Below, piece by piece: positions 17,240 to 24,964 of a stretch of DNA of 64,000 nt. How positions within the stretch are numbered: position 1 is the first letter of the stretch; every line of letters begins with the position of its first letter. The notes under the pieces were generated by a model. It had not been told where the DNA came from. It saw only the letters and a list, made by a program, of their open reading frames with translations, and ran no database searches. The stretch is from CADEDH01 sp047974625. GTDB taxonomy: Bacteria; Actinomycetota; Acidimicrobiia; Acidimicrobiales; SZUA-35. A program made the translations under genes and the position numbers. The stretch covers positions 69,059 through 133,058 of the forward strand of contig JBKECK010000114.1 of NCBI GenBank assembly GCA_047974625.1. Direction: 5' to 3'.

Positions 17240-18526
17240 GTGCCCGAGACCACCCCGAACGATCCGAGCGCGTCGAGTGCGGAAGCGGCCGACGGCCTAC
17301 GACCCCTCGACGACGTCACCGTCATCGAGATCGACAGCTGGATGGCGGCCCCGAGCGCGTCGGCCATCCTGGCCGACCTCGGGGCGACCGTGGTCAAGGT
17401 GGAACCGCTCGGCGGCGACCCGATGCGGGGATCCAGCCGGTCGGTCCGCCTGGGCGACGACGCCGACGAGGCCCGCCGCACCTACGACTACCAGTTCGAC
17501 GTCGCCAACCGGGGCAAGCAGTCGATAGCGGTGGCCCTCGACACCGAACCGGGCCGGGACGTGGTCCGCAACCTCTGCCGGCGGGCCCAGGTGTTCGTCT
17601 GCAACCTGCTCGCCCACCGTCAGGAGCGGTTTGGGCTCGACCCCGAGAGCATCCTGGCCGTGAACCCCGGGATCGTCCACGCCACCCTGAGCGGCTACGG
17701 CACCATCGGGCCGGAGTCGCTGCGGCCCGGCTACGACGTCACCGCCTTCTTCGCCCGGTCCGGGCTGTACGACGCCATGCGGGAGGGGGAGGACGGCGTG
17801 GTGCCCATGGCCCGCCCCGCCCAGGGCGACTACACCACCGGCCTGGCCTTCGTGTCGACCATCCTGTCGGCCCTCCGGCTCGCCGAACGCTCGGGTCGGG
17901 GCCAGGTGGTGGAGACATCCCTGTACGAGACGGCGGTGTGGACCCAGGCCAGCGACTACGCCATCACCGCCATAGACCAGCGTCCGTTGCGGCCCCGGGA
18001 CCGTCAGCACCAGGTCGTGGCCACCATGAACCGCTACCCGTGCGGTGACGGCCGATGGATCGTGGTGAACATGCCCCAGGAGTCGGCCTGGCCCCTGTTC
18101 TGCCGGACCCTGGACCGGGAGGAATGGCTCGACGACGAACGGTTCGCCACCGTGCGCTCCCGGTTCCAGCAGATGCCCGACCTGGTCACCGCCATCGACG
18201 CGGCCATGGCCGCCCGGACCCGCGACGAGTGGGGCAAGATCTTCGACGACGTCGGCATCATCTGGGGCCCCGTCCTCGGCCTCCACGAGGTAGTCACCGA
18301 CGCCCAGGCCGACGCCGTGGGCCTGTTCCCCGAACTCGAGCATCCCGCCATCGGGTCCTATCCCACGGTGGCCTCGCCCCTCCGGTTCGCCACCGCCGAG
18401 GTCCGGCCCCGGACCCCGGCCCCGGCCCTTGGGGCCGACACCCACCGGGTGCTGGTGGCCGCCGGCTACTCCGACGACGAGATCGACGCCCTCGTCGAGA
18501 CGGGTGCGGTACACGTCACCGGCTGA
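17240..18526 (+). CDS. CaiB/BaiF family III CoA-transferase, single domain
   Basis: The 428-residue protein has one complete family III CoA-transferase domain: LDDVTVIEIDSWMAAPSAS, ATVVKVEPLGGDP, and GYDVTAFFARSG carrying the likely catalytic Asp. GTG 17240 is chosen for the AGGAG at 17230-17234; upstream TTG and GTG codons in frame would add Pro-rich residues. It is divergent from the acyl-CoA ligase operon across about 180 bp, so the two may be co-regulated. Donor and acceptor CoA esters are unknown. Confidence 0.88.
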   Translation: MPETTPNDPSASSAEAADGLRPLDDVTVIEIDSWMAAPSASAILADLGATVVKVEPLGGDPMRGSSRSVRLGDDADEARRTYDYQFDVANRGKQSIAVALDTEPGRDVVRNLCRRAQVFVCNLLAHRQERFGLDPESILAVNPGIVHATLSGYGTIGPESLRPGYDVTAFFARSGLYDAMREGEDGVVPMARPAQGDYTTGLAFVSTILSALRLAERSGRGQVVETSLYETAVWTQASDYAITAIDQRPLRPRDRQHQVVATMNRYPCGDGRWIVVNMPQESAWPLFCRTLDREEWLDDERFATVRSRFQQMPDLVTAIDAAMAARTRDEWGKIFDDVGIIWGPVLGLHEVVTDAQADAVGLFPELEHPAIGSYPTVASPLRFATAEVRPRTPAPALGADTHRVLVAAGYSDDEIDALVETGAVHVTG

Positions 18527-18541
18527 AAACCCGCCCCGTCC

Positions 18542-18570
18542 TTCACCTCGGCAACAAACTAGACCATACT
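18542..18570 (+). promoter_or_regulatory. Candidate sigma-70-type promoter for the PIN-PhoH gene
   Basis: A TTCACC -35-like box (18542-18547), a 17-bp spacer and a CATACT -10-like box (18565-18570) lie in a short AT-richer stretch just after the CoA-transferase stop. This would start transcription about 85 nt before GTG 18662. It is a pattern match only. Confidence 0.4.
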
Positions 18571-18661
18571 AGCGAGGACCTTGCCGCTCGTGCGCCGCTG
18601 CTGTCGCATCGTGGCGGGCCGATCCCGCCGGCCCGAACCCCAAACCAACGACTCTCACCTG

Positions 18662-20053
18662 GTGCCTACCCCACATCGCGCTACCTCACCGTCCTCCGAG
18701 TCCCCCTCCTCCGACCCACCCCCTACCGATTCGCCGTCCTCTGCTGATGAGGAACGCACTGCTGATGAGGAGAGGACTGTCTTCGTCCTCGACACCTCAG
18801 TGTTGCTGAGTGCCCCCACCGCCCTCGGTGCGTTCGGCGACAACGACGTGGTGCTCCCCATCATCGTGCTCACCGAGCTGGAGGCGAAACGCCACCACCC
18901 CGAGCTCGGTTGGGCGGCCCGAACCGCGCTCCGTCGCCTCGAGGAGATTCGGGAACGGCACGGGGGACTCACCGAGCCGTTCCCCGTGAACGACGAGGGC
19001 GGCACGGTGCGGGTCGAACTGAACCACCGCGCCGACGACGTGATCCCCGAGGCCATGCACGACGACGGTGGCAACGACTATCGGATCCTCACCGTGGCCC
19101 TCAGCCTGAAACGGGAGGGCCACGAGGTCGTGCTGGTGACCCAGGACCTCCCCCTCCGGCTCCGGGCCGGGGTCGTCGGCCTCCCAGCCGAGGAGTTCCT
19201 CCACCATGTCGACGCCGACCTCGAGTGGCGCGGCGTGGTCGAGCTGGCCGTGCCCCCCACCCAGATCGACGAGCTGTACCGGGACGGCGTGGCCGTGGTG
19301 GACGGTGCGGCCGAGCTGCCCGTGAACACCGGCGTGATCCTGGAGGGCGCGGGCCAGTCGGCGTTGGGTCGGGCCCAGGCCGACGGCAAGGTCCGGCTCG
19401 TCACCGACCGCCACGTGTTCGGTATCCGGGGCCGGAACGCCGAACAGCGGATCGCCATCGACCTCCTGTCCGACGACGCGGTCGGCATCGTGTCCATCGG
19501 GGGCCCGGCCGGAACCGGTAAGTCGGTGCTGGCCCTGGCGGCCGGCCTCGAGTCGGTGCTGGAGCACCAGACCCACCGGAAGGTCATGATCTTCCGCCCG
19601 CTCTACGCCGTGGGCGGCCAGGAGCTCGGCTTCCTCCCCGGCAACGAGGAGGAGAAGATGCGCCCCTGGACCGACGCCGTCGGCGACGCCCTCAGCGCCA
19701 TCGCCAACCCGGCTGCTCGTGAGGAGATCCAGCGCCAGGAGCTCATCGAGGTCCTGCCCCTCACCTACATCCGGGGCCGGACCCTCACCGACGTGTTCGT
19801 CATCATCGACGAGGCCCAGAACCTGGAACGCAGTGTCCTGCTCACCGCCCTTAGCCGCCTCGGACCCGGGAGCCGGGTGGTGCTCACCCACGATGTCGCC
19901 CAGCGGGACAACCTCCGGGTCGGCCGCCGGGACGGCATCGCCTCGGTGATCGCCTCGTTGCGGGGCCACGATCTGTTCGCCCACGTGTCCCTCAACCGCA
20001 GCGAACGCAGCGCCATCGCCGCCCTCGTCTCCGACGCCCTCGATCAGGAGTAG
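18662..20053 (+). CDS. phoH2: PIN domain-PhoH ATPase fusion (PhoH2-like)
   Basis: This 463-residue protein joins an N-terminal PIN ribonuclease domain to a PhoH ATPase. The PIN domain (about 40-175) has acidic residues in FVLDTSVLL and in ILTELEAKRHH, and a later DGGNDYRIL. The ATPase has Walker A GPAGTGKS at about 281-288 and Walker B-like VFVIIDEAQN. Mycobacterial PhoH2 proteins of this architecture act as ATP-dependent RNA unwinding nucleases. The start is uncertain: GTG 18662 is the last start codon before the domain; TTG 18581 lies upstream. The pre-domain linker has a duplicated ADEERT. No partner antitoxin gene is visible upstream. Confidence 0.87.
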   Translation: MPTPHRATSPSSESPSSDPPPTDSPSSADEERTADEERTVFVLDTSVLLSAPTALGAFGDNDVVLPIIVLTELEAKRHHPELGWAARTALRRLEEIRERHGGLTEPFPVNDEGGTVRVELNHRADDVIPEAMHDDGGNDYRILTVALSLKREGHEVVLVTQDLPLRLRAGVVGLPAEEFLHHVDADLEWRGVVELAVPPTQIDELYRDGVAVVDGAAELPVNTGVILEGAGQSALGRAQADGKVRLVTDRHVFGIRGRNAEQRIAIDLLSDDAVGIVSIGGPAGTGKSVLALAAGLESVLEHQTHRKVMIFRPLYAVGGQELGFLPGNEEEKMRPWTDAVGDALSAIANPAAREEIQRQELIEVLPLTYIRGRTLTDVFVIIDEAQNLERSVLLTALSRLGPGSRVVLTHDVAQRDNLRVGRRDGIASVIASLRGHDLFAHVSLNRSERSAIAALVSDALDQE

Positions 20054-20058
20054 GGGGG

Positions 20059-20697
20059 TCAGGCCCGGTCCAGGCCGGCCAGGCGATGGGCGATGGCCAC
20101 GGCGGCGGCGTCGGGATCGTCGACCACCCGGTGGACCAGGCCGAGGGCCAGGGCACCGTCGGCGTCGAGCGGGTTGCCGTGGGCCACGAGGGGAAGGGCA
20201 GCGGCGGGGCCGAGCACCGCGGTGGTGCTCTGGGTTCCGCCGGCGGCGGGCAGCATGCCGAGCTTGGTCTCCGGCAGCCCCAACGAGACGTCCCGGCCTG
20301 CCACCCGAATGTCGCACAGCAGCGACATCTCCAGACCGGAGCCGAGGGCGGTGCCGTGGAGGGCGACGACGGTGGGCACCGGACAGTCGACGAGCGGCCC
20401 CCACGGGTCACGGTCCCAGCGGATGCGGCGGCCCTCGAGGATCGACGGTGCCGACCCGAACTCCGACAGGTCGGCCCCGGCGCAGAAGTGGCGCCCGGCC
20501 GCCCGTAGCACCAGGGCGCCGAGATCGCCGAGCCCGGCCACGTCGGCCACGGCGGCCAGGGCTTCTATCAGCTCGTCCCGCATGGCCAGGTCGTAGATGT
20601 TCAACGGGGGATGGTCGAGGGTGATCACGGCCACCGGTCCGTCGAAGCGGAGGTCGAGCCGGGAGGTGGGGGCCGGGGTGGGGGAGCGGGTGTTCAT
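20059..20697 (-). CDS. Enoyl-CoA hydratase/isomerase family protein, short
   Basis: The 212-residue crotonase-fold protein starts at ATG 20697, overlapping the preceding stop (ATGA). The oxyanion-hole region (GRHFCAGADLSEF) and both catalytic glutamate positions (GSGLEMSLLCD and GLPETKLGMLPAAGGTQ) are present. It is about 45 residues shorter than typical family members because the C-terminal helical trimerisation segment is missing after LDRA. It may assemble with the other crotonase of the operon. It abuts the convergent PIN-PhoH stop. Confidence 0.85.
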   Translation of the reverse strand: MNTRSPTPAPTSRLDLRFDGPVAVITLDHPPLNIYDLAMRDELIEALAAVADVAGLGDLGALVLRAAGRHFCAGADLSEFGSAPSILEGRRIRWDRDPWGPLVDCPVPTVVALHGTALGSGLEMSLLCDIRVAGRDVSLGLPETKLGMLPAAGGTQSTTAVLGPAAALPLVAHGNPLDADGALALGLVHRVVDDPDAAAVAIAHRLAGLDRA

Positions 20698-21848
20698 CGA
20701 ACCGTTCCGGGGGTGACGGGGGCAACGGGCAGGAGTGGGGCCACGGCCCCGGCCAGGGAGACCTCGTGGTGGCGGCCCGGCCGGCCGCTCCGTCGGGCCG
20801 GGTCGGTGAGGACGTCCACCGCCACGGCGAAGGCGGTCAGGCCGGCCAGGGGGTCGGGGTAGGCGATGGGGGCCGCGCGCCACCGGGGTCGCCCCGGGTG
20901 GTCGGGGGTCTCACCGGCGGCGCCGGTCCCCAGACCGACCGCGGCGTGGACGCCCGGCCCGTAGGCGGTCCAGTCCTGCTCTGCGGATCCAGCGGGGAAG
21001 GCCACGATCGACAGGGTGGCCAGGCCGGTGTTGCCCCGGGAACCGGCCAGGGCGGCCAGCTCGGTGGGGCCGTACCCGAAGTTCGGCATCACCCGGCGCG
21101 AGAAGGCGTCGACCACGAGGTCGGCTCGGGCCACGAGGGCCTCGAACCGGGCCCGGTCCCCGCACCGGCGCAGGTCGAGGTCGAGGACCTCCTTGCCTGC
21201 GTTCAGCTCCCGGTGGAACCGGGGATGGTCGGCCAGGGCGTCGGGTCGGCACGACGGATCCAGTTTGACTACCCGGGCCCCGGCCGCGGCCAGCAGGCCG
21301 GTGGCCAGGGGGCCGGCCCACAGGCCGGTTAGGTCGACCACCAGCATCCCGTCCAGGGCGTCGCCGGGTGGGCCCTCCGGCGGATCGGCCGCCAACCTCC
21401 CCGTCCCAGGGTCGCCGACCCGGTCGCCGGTCGGGCCGCCGTCGGCGGGGGGACGGTCGTCGGCCGGGTCGGGGGCACGGTATGGGGTGACCGGTAGGCG
21501 CCAGGTCTGGGCCAGGGCGGCCACGGTCTCGGGCTCCAGCTGATCCGGGCTGAGGGTGTTCCTCAGGACAGCGAACGTCTCGGCGTCCTCGTCGGTGAGG
21601 TCGGCGTGGACGGCACCGCCGCCGATCGGGGTCGGGGGCGTCGGTTCGGGCCAGTCCTCGCCGAGGACGATCGGGGCCACCAGGTACCGGGCGGCGGCCT
21701 CCGGCGACGCCGCCGCCCCAGGGGCCGCCCGGCCCGTGCGTTGTTCCAACCGGTCGTAGGCGGTCCGGAGCCGGTGTTGGGCCAGGGGCCGCGCCCCGGC
21801 CGGTAGCCGGTCGAGGACCTGGGCGGCCCGGTTGTCCGGGTCGGTCAT
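20694..21848 (-). CDS. CaiB/BaiF-like CoA-transferase family protein, divergent
   Basis: This is a 384-residue protein. An N-terminal 170-residue region of unknown type contains Ala/Pro-rich helices and disorder. From about residue 165 a CaiB-like Rossmann domain follows: LDGMLVVDLTGLWAGPLA, then ARVVKLDPSC, then ELNAGKEVLDLDL, matching the family's N-x-x-K-R-S/x-x-L-D-L element. The site where the catalytic Asp would be reads DWTAYGPGVHAAVG, so it may be a non-catalytic homologue. It starts at ATG 21848 overlapping the crotonase upstream and is coupled to a second crotonase. Confidence 0.75.
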   Translation of the reverse strand: MTDPDNRAAQVLDRLPAGARPLAQHRLRTAYDRLEQRTGRAAPGAAASPEAAARYLVAPIVLGEDWPEPTPPTPIGGGAVHADLTDEDAETFAVLRNTLSPDQLEPETVAALAQTWRLPVTPYRAPDPADDRPPADGGPTGDRVGDPGTGRLAADPPEGPPGDALDGMLVVDLTGLWAGPLATGLLAAAGARVVKLDPSCRPDALADHPRFHRELNAGKEVLDLDLRRCGDRARFEALVARADLVVDAFSRRVMPNFGYGPTELAALAGSRGNTGLATLSIVAFPAGSAEQDWTAYGPGVHAAVGLGTGAAGETPDHPGRPRWRAAPIAYPDPLAGLTAFAVAVDVLTDPARRSGRPGRHHEVSLAGAVAPLLPVAPVTPGTVR

Positions 21849-22582
21849 CGGCCGGCGAAATCGGGGGGGCGTTTGTCGAAGAACGCGGCCAAGCCCTCGG
21901 CCCGGTCGTCGGTGGCGGCCAGCTGGTGGTTGAGGTCGCCCTCGAGGCGGAGGCCGTCCCGCAGGGGGAGCTCCGCCCCCCGGTGCACGGCCTCCTTGGC
22001 CAGTTCCAGGGCCAGCGGGCCCCGTTGGCCCAGCTCGCCGGCCAGTCGGGCGGCTTCGGCGTCCGGGTCGTCGGCGATGGCGTGGACCAGGCCGAGGCTG
22101 AGGGCGCGGGGGGCGTCCAACTCGGTGCCGAGGAGGACCATGGCCGTGGCCTCGGCCGGCCGGACGGCCCGGGCCAGGCGTTGGGTGCCGCCCCAGCACG
22201 GGAGGCGACCGGTGGCCACGTCGTCGAGGACGAAGGTGGCGTCGGGCCCGCAGACCCGGATATCGGTGGCCAGGACCACCTCGAAGCCCACCGAGGCGCA
22301 CCGGCCCCGGATCACCGAGATCACCGGTGGCCGCAGCCGGGCCAGTGCCGCGGCCGGGTCGGGGTCGAACCCGGCCGGGTCGAGATCCTCGGCCCCGCCG
22401 GTGCAAAACCGGGGCGCGTCGGCCCGTACGACGACGACCCGGACCCCCCGGTCCTCCACCAGTCCGGTGGCCGCCCCGATCAGCGCGGCGGCCGCTGACC
22501 GGTCCCAGCGGTCGCCGGGAACGGTGATGGTGGCGACATGGTGGTCCGGACCCTCGAACAGCACCGGCGATGGACGGCCCAC
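21845..22582 (-). CDS. Enoyl-CoA hydratase/isomerase family protein
   Basis: This 245-residue crotonase-family protein has RFCTGGAEDLD as the first oxyanion-hole element. RCASVGFEVVLATDIRV carries the first catalytic Glu. In the second segment (LDDVATGRLPCWGGTQRL) the usual P-E is replaced by D-D, so dehydration chemistry may be changed to another crotonase reaction. It starts at GTG 22582, only 8 bases after the small desulforedoxin-like gene and without a clear ribosome site, suggesting translational coupling. The C-terminus (GLAAFFDKRPPDFAGR) is the standard ending. Confidence 0.87.
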   Translation of the reverse strand: MGRPSPVLFEGPDHHVATITVPGDRWDRSAAAALIGAATGLVEDRGVRVVVVRADAPRFCTGGAEDLDPAGFDPDPAAALARLRPPVISVIRGRCASVGFEVVLATDIRVCGPDATFVLDDVATGRLPCWGGTQRLARAVRPAEATAMVLLGTELDAPRALSLGLVHAIADDPDAEAARLAGELGQRGPLALELAKEAVHRGAELPLRDGLRLEGDLNHQLAATDDRAEGLAAFFDKRPPDFAGR

Positions 22583-22590
22583 GGGTCGGC

Positions 22591-22836
22591 TCAGTCGGCC
22601 GACTTGGTCTTCTTGGGTTCGAGCAGGGTCATCGGGTTGCCGCCGCACATGAGCGTGGCCGGACCCGGCTTGGTCACCAGGACCTGGACCCCCGTGGCCT
22701 CGCACTCGTAGCGCTTGCCGACCTTCAGGCCGTCGCCCCCGGAGCTGGCGGTGATGTCGCCGTCTCCTCCCTTGGTGACCATTACCTCGACGCCGATGTC
22801 GTCGAACGTGACCTTTTCTCCTGGCTTGGCTGGCAC
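22591..22836 (-). CDS. Small internally duplicated desulforedoxin-like protein lacking full metal-site cysteines
   Basis: This 81-residue protein starts at GTG 22836, behind AAGGAGAG; upstream in-frame codons have no ribosome site. Two roughly 33-residue halves align: EKVTFDDIGVEVMVTKGG with KRYECEATGVQVLVTKPG, followed by DITASSGGDGL and ATLMCGGNPMTL. The second half resembles desulforedoxin (Y-x-C-x-x-C-G...L-x-C-C-G-x-x-M) but keeps only one cysteine of each pair; the first half has none. It heads an operon of crotonases and a CoA-transferase-like protein. Function is unknown; a metal-free scaffold or small-ligand protein is possible. Confidence 0.65.
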   Translation of the reverse strand: MPAKPGEKVTFDDIGVEVMVTKGGDGDITASSGGDGLKVGKRYECEATGVQVLVTKPGPATLMCGGNPMTLLEPKKTKSAD

Positions 22837-23028
22837 CTGGCTCTCCTTGGTAACTACAGCTGATGGCGAACCGCCCGACGGTGTCGGCGGCGCGGAGCAC
22901 CAAGCTAGCGCTTGAGCCCCCGTCACCAGAAGTCCCCGGTCACGGAGGTCGACGTGACGGCGGCCGCCGGCCGGGTGCCGGTGGCCACCCCAACTGCCCG
23001 GTCGCCGCCGACCCGGCTTCAGCCCGCC

Positions 23029-23583
23029 GTGGATCCGTTCCTGGGCCGGCCCTGTCGGGCGATCGCGGCCCGGACCCGGCCGGGGGTGCAGGGCAGGTCC
23101 AGATGGTCGATCCCGTCCGGGGCGAGGGCGTCGATCACCGCGTTGTGGACCGCCGGGGTGGCCCCGATGGTGCCGGACTCACCGGTTGACCACCGTCAGC
23201 GCCACCGTCACCGGGGCCTCGGCGAACCGGTGGGGGTCGGGCCGGGAACCGACCCACCCCGAATCGACCATGGCCCCACCGGCGTCCAGGGTCAGTACCG
23301 GCGTCCGGACCCGGTACCCCACCTCGACCCTCTCGGCGGCGTCCAGGGCCGCGGCCTCGGTCTCGGCCACCACGACGGCCACTGGCTGGCCCACGTAGCG
23401 GACCTCGTTGACGGCCAGGAGTGGTTGGACCGTCTCCGGCCCCAGGGTGGCCAGGTCGGGATGGAACGGCCCCGGGGTCAGGTCCAGGTCGGCCACCGTG
23501 AGGGCGTCGCCGGTGACCAGCTCCCGATCATGGCGGCGGGGGAGGGGACGGCCGAGGAACGGCCCGGAGGGCAGATCGGTCAT
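23029..23583 (-). pseudogene. Decayed molybdenum hydroxylase large subunit (CoxL/xanthine dehydrogenase type)
   Basis: The N-terminal piece (start 23583, 134 codons) carries the alpha/beta hammerhead motif VNEVRYVGQPVAVVVAETEA. It lacks about 40 residues expected between PRRHDRELVTG and LTVADLDL. After its stop at 23179, the next frame resumes with the family's extreme C-terminus: GESGTIGATPAVHNAVIDAL and HLDLPCTPGRVRAAI, ending at 23029. The roughly 500 central residues that hold the molybdopterin site are gone. A full-length family member has about 750 residues, so this is a remnant of an aerobic CO- or purine-dehydrogenase-like gene. Confidence 0.8.
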
Positions 23584-23696
23584 GGGGCCATTCTGGCGGT
23601 CGGAAGCCCGGTTCGGGGGTGGGGCGCGGGGCCTGGCGACCGGGCGGGCGGGGTCGGTACGATCGGCCGATCCGCGAATATCTGGGGGACCTGACC

Positions 23697-24887
23697 ATGC
23701 CTGGCGCGCTCGACGGGATCACCGTGCTCGACCTGTCCACCCTGGTGCAGGGGCCACAGGCCGGGGCCATGCTCCACGACATGGGGGCGGCCGTGATCAA
23801 GGTGGAGCTGCCCCTCGTGGGCGATGTTGGGCGCCACGTCTCCCCGGTGCCGGACCTCGGCCAGTCGGCGGTGTTCGTGGCTTGCAACCGGGGTAAGCGC
23901 AGCATCACCCTCGACCTGCGCACCGACGACGGACGGGACGTCCTCCGGCGCCTGGCCGCCCGGGCCGATGTGGTCATCTCGAACTTTGCCCCGGGCACCC
24001 TCGACGGGTGGGGCCTCGGCTACGACGACCTCTCGGCGGTCAACCCCCGGCTGATCTGGGCCGCCGGCTCCTACCTCGGCCCCGAGGGGGCGGAGTCGCC
24101 CCGGGAGGGCGCCGACATGGCCGGTCAGGCCTACGGGGGCCTGATCTCCACCACCGGCTTCAACGGTGGGCCGATGACCCCGGCCGGGGTCCTCGTGGCC
24201 GACCACTGCGGAGCCCAGAACCTCACCACCGGCATCCTGGGTGCCCTCTACGCCCGGGAACGGACCGGGCGGGGGCAGCGGGTGGACGTGTCCCTCCTCG
24301 GCGGGCAGGTCTGGCTCCAGGCCAGCGAACTCACCCATTTCCTGCTCACCGGGGACGAGGCCGGCCGGTCCAACGGCGGCCATCCCCTGGTGCACGCCCT
24401 CTACGGCATCTTCCCCACCGAGGACGGGTACATCGCCATCGCCGGCTGCCCGGAACCCCTGTGGCCGGGGATGCTCCGGGCCGTCGAACGGCCCGACCTG
24501 GCCGATCACCCCCGTTTCGGCCGGTCCCTGGTCACCGGCGAGATCCGGGACGAGCTGTGGACCGTGTTCTCGGGGATCTTCGCCACCCGGCCCACGGCCG
24601 AGTGGTGCGCACGCCTGGCGGCCGAGCGGCAGCGGTTCGCCCCGGTCCGCGGCCACGCGGAGGTGGCCGGCGACACCCAGGCCGCCGTCAACGGCTACCT
24701 GGCCGACGTCGATCACCCCGAGTGGGGGCCTCAGCGGGTGGTCGGGAACCCCATCCGCATGTCCGATACGCCGACGGTGCCCGGCGTGGCCGCCCCCGAA
24801 CTGGGCCAGCACACCGAGGAGATCCTGCTCGAAGCGGGCTACGACTGGGACGACATCGGCCGGTTCCGCGACTCGGGCACGATATAG
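23697..24887 (+). CDS. CaiB/BaiF family III CoA-transferase
   Basis: The 396-residue single-domain enzyme begins at ATG 23697 behind GGGGGAC. Features are LDGITVLDLSTLVQGPQAG, AAVIKVELPLVGD, CNRGKRSITLDLR and REGADMAGQAYGG, where the Asp occupies the catalytic position. The C-terminus, LGQHTEEILLEAGYDWDDI, is the usual lid segment. It would transfer CoA between carboxylic acids. It is a stand-alone gene divergent from the decayed molybdenum hydroxylase, and the fifth CaiB-like polypeptide in 14 kb. Confidence 0.9.
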   Translation: MPGALDGITVLDLSTLVQGPQAGAMLHDMGAAVIKVELPLVGDVGRHVSPVPDLGQSAVFVACNRGKRSITLDLRTDDGRDVLRRLAARADVVISNFAPGTLDGWGLGYDDLSAVNPRLIWAAGSYLGPEGAESPREGADMAGQAYGGLISTTGFNGGPMTPAGVLVADHCGAQNLTTGILGALYARERTGRGQRVDVSLLGGQVWLQASELTHFLLTGDEAGRSNGGHPLVHALYGIFPTEDGYIAIAGCPEPLWPGMLRAVERPDLADHPRFGRSLVTGEIRDELWTVFSGIFATRPTAEWCARLAAERQRFAPVRGHAEVAGDTQAAVNGYLADVDHPEWGPQRVVGNPIRMSDTPTVPGVAAPELGQHTEEILLEAGYDWDDIGRFRDSGTI

Positions 24888-24964
24888 ATCCCGTTCGCGT
24901 GTCGTGGGGGCCCGGCCCCGGGGGTGACCGCTCCGGCCGGGTGACGGCCGGTACCATCGCCGGC

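Noticed and set aside
22912..23694. 260-codon plus-strand ORF
   Set aside because: It runs opposite the decayed molybdenum hydroxylase and has no family features.
24008..24964. Long N-terminal extension of the protease frame
   Set aside because: It lies in another frame of the CoA-transferase gene and is Arg/Gly-rich; the signal peptide shows the start at 24965.
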